Below, piece after piece: positions 33,623-33,868 of a stretch of 33,868 bases of DNA. The notes beneath the pieces are model-generated. The model made no database searches. It saw only the letters and a list, made by a program, of their open reading frames with translations, and was not told the DNA's origin. Within the stretch, counting starts at the first letter, position 1, and each line of letters opens with the position of its first letter. The stretch covers positions 64,340 to 98,207 of the forward strand of contig JAFMIU010000006.1 in the NCBI GenBank assembly GCA_017853835.1, given 5' to 3'. This DNA comes from Pirellulales bacterium. Lineage in GTDB: Bacteria; Planctomycetota; Planctomycetia; Pirellulales; UBA1268. Position numbers and translations under genes: made by a program.

Positions 33623-33868
33623 GGCGTCGCACGATGCGACGCCTTTGGCGAGGGCAACCCTTTGGCGTTGCCCTCCGCCAAACAAGCGGCACAAGGCCAG
33701 GATGGCTCAGGTGGAGGTAGAATCTGGCGTCGCACGATGCGACGCCTTTGGCGAGGGCAACCCTTGGCGTTGTCCTCCGCCAAACAAGCGGCACAAGGCC
33801 AGGATGGCTCAGGTGGAGGTAGAATCTGGCGTCGCACGATGCGACGCCTTTGGCGAGGGCAACCCTTG
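33623..33868. repeat. 102-103 bp tandem repeat with two hairpins per unit, running off the window edge
   Basis: Copy one spans 33623-33725 (103 bp), copy two 33726-33827 (102 bp) and a partial third 33828-33868. Copies one and two differ by one missing T and one C-to-T change. Each unit starts with a perfect inverted repeat, GGCGTCGCA-cga-TGCGACGCC. A longer imperfect one follows: TTTGGCGAGGGCAAC (33644-33658) pairs with GTTGCCCTCCGCCAAA (33667-33682), with one bulge. The remaining 43 bases are unstructured and end GGAGGTAGAATCT. Minus-strand frames through it are just translated repeat. The array size and right edge are unknown. Confidence 0.9.

Noticed and set aside
33644..33682. Integron attC-like site in the tandem repeat (GGGCAAC and GTTGCCC arms)
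   Set aside because: The arms do not fit the RYYYAAC / GTTRRRY core sites, no integrase gene or gene cassettes are present, and whole units repeat directly without inserted genes.
33623..33868. CRISPR array
   Set aside because: Repeats of 102-103 bp follow one another with no unique spacers between them, and no cas gene is in the window.

Overview
The window looks like chromosomal DNA from a high-GC planctomycete, probably of the Pirellulales or a near relative. The grounds are GC-rich codon use and a set of small proteins I recall as planctomycete-type: an 82-residue CxxC/CxxC zinc ribbon, a 72-residue lipoprotein ending in THGGIL, and a four-CxxC membrane protein. Housekeeping genes are scattered in short operons. 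This assignment is from memory of protein families; no search was run. No rRNA, tRNA, CRISPR, transposase or phage gene was seen.

Layout. 1-272 is the 3' end of a GH130 glycoside phosphorylase. 330-578 (minus) is a zinc-ribbon protein with its own promoter. 783-4197 (plus) is a coupled three-gene unit: a membrane-anchored protein of unknown function, an ABC ATPase and a 12-span permease. 4223-6780 (minus) is hisE-hisG followed 3 bases later by a secreted trypsin-like protease. miaA (6786-7763) diverges from hisE with almost no space between starts. 7791-9363 (minus) holds a class-I glutamine-amidotransferase-like protein that lacks its catalytic cysteine and a SAM methyltransferase; the leader between them carries three hairpins, one of intrinsic-terminator form. 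glgB (9498-11384) follows. A large SurA/PpiD-like membrane-anchored protein (minus) and topA (plus) diverge from a shared promoter region. pyrD-trpS-acpS (minus) overlap one another and meet topA tail to tail. An HU-family gene, a small lipoprotein and a truncated globin run on plus (19254-20402).

From 29890 down to 20459 eleven genes run on the minus strand with small gaps: DUF309 protein, Lon-N-domain protein, folE, two membrane proteins, a 994-residue FAD/iron-sulfur fusion dehydrogenase, moaD, moaE, moaA, a cysteine-desulfurase-family protein and a YkgJ-type zinc/iron-cluster protein. This joins two GTP-derived pterin pathways (folate and molybdopterin) with a possible sulfur donor for MoaD. 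nth, dcd, a small membrane protein and aspS run on plus to 33476. The last 250 bases are a 102-103 bp tandem repeat rich in hairpins that runs off the window edge.

Most of the window is ordinary core metabolism. The points most worth a second look are the cysteine-less amidotransferase with its structured leader, the desulfurase coupled to moaA, the dehydrogenase in which a CCG motif reads SSG, the predicted non-discriminating AspRS, and the terminal tandem repeat. I did not find a clearly new multi-gene defence or mobile system.
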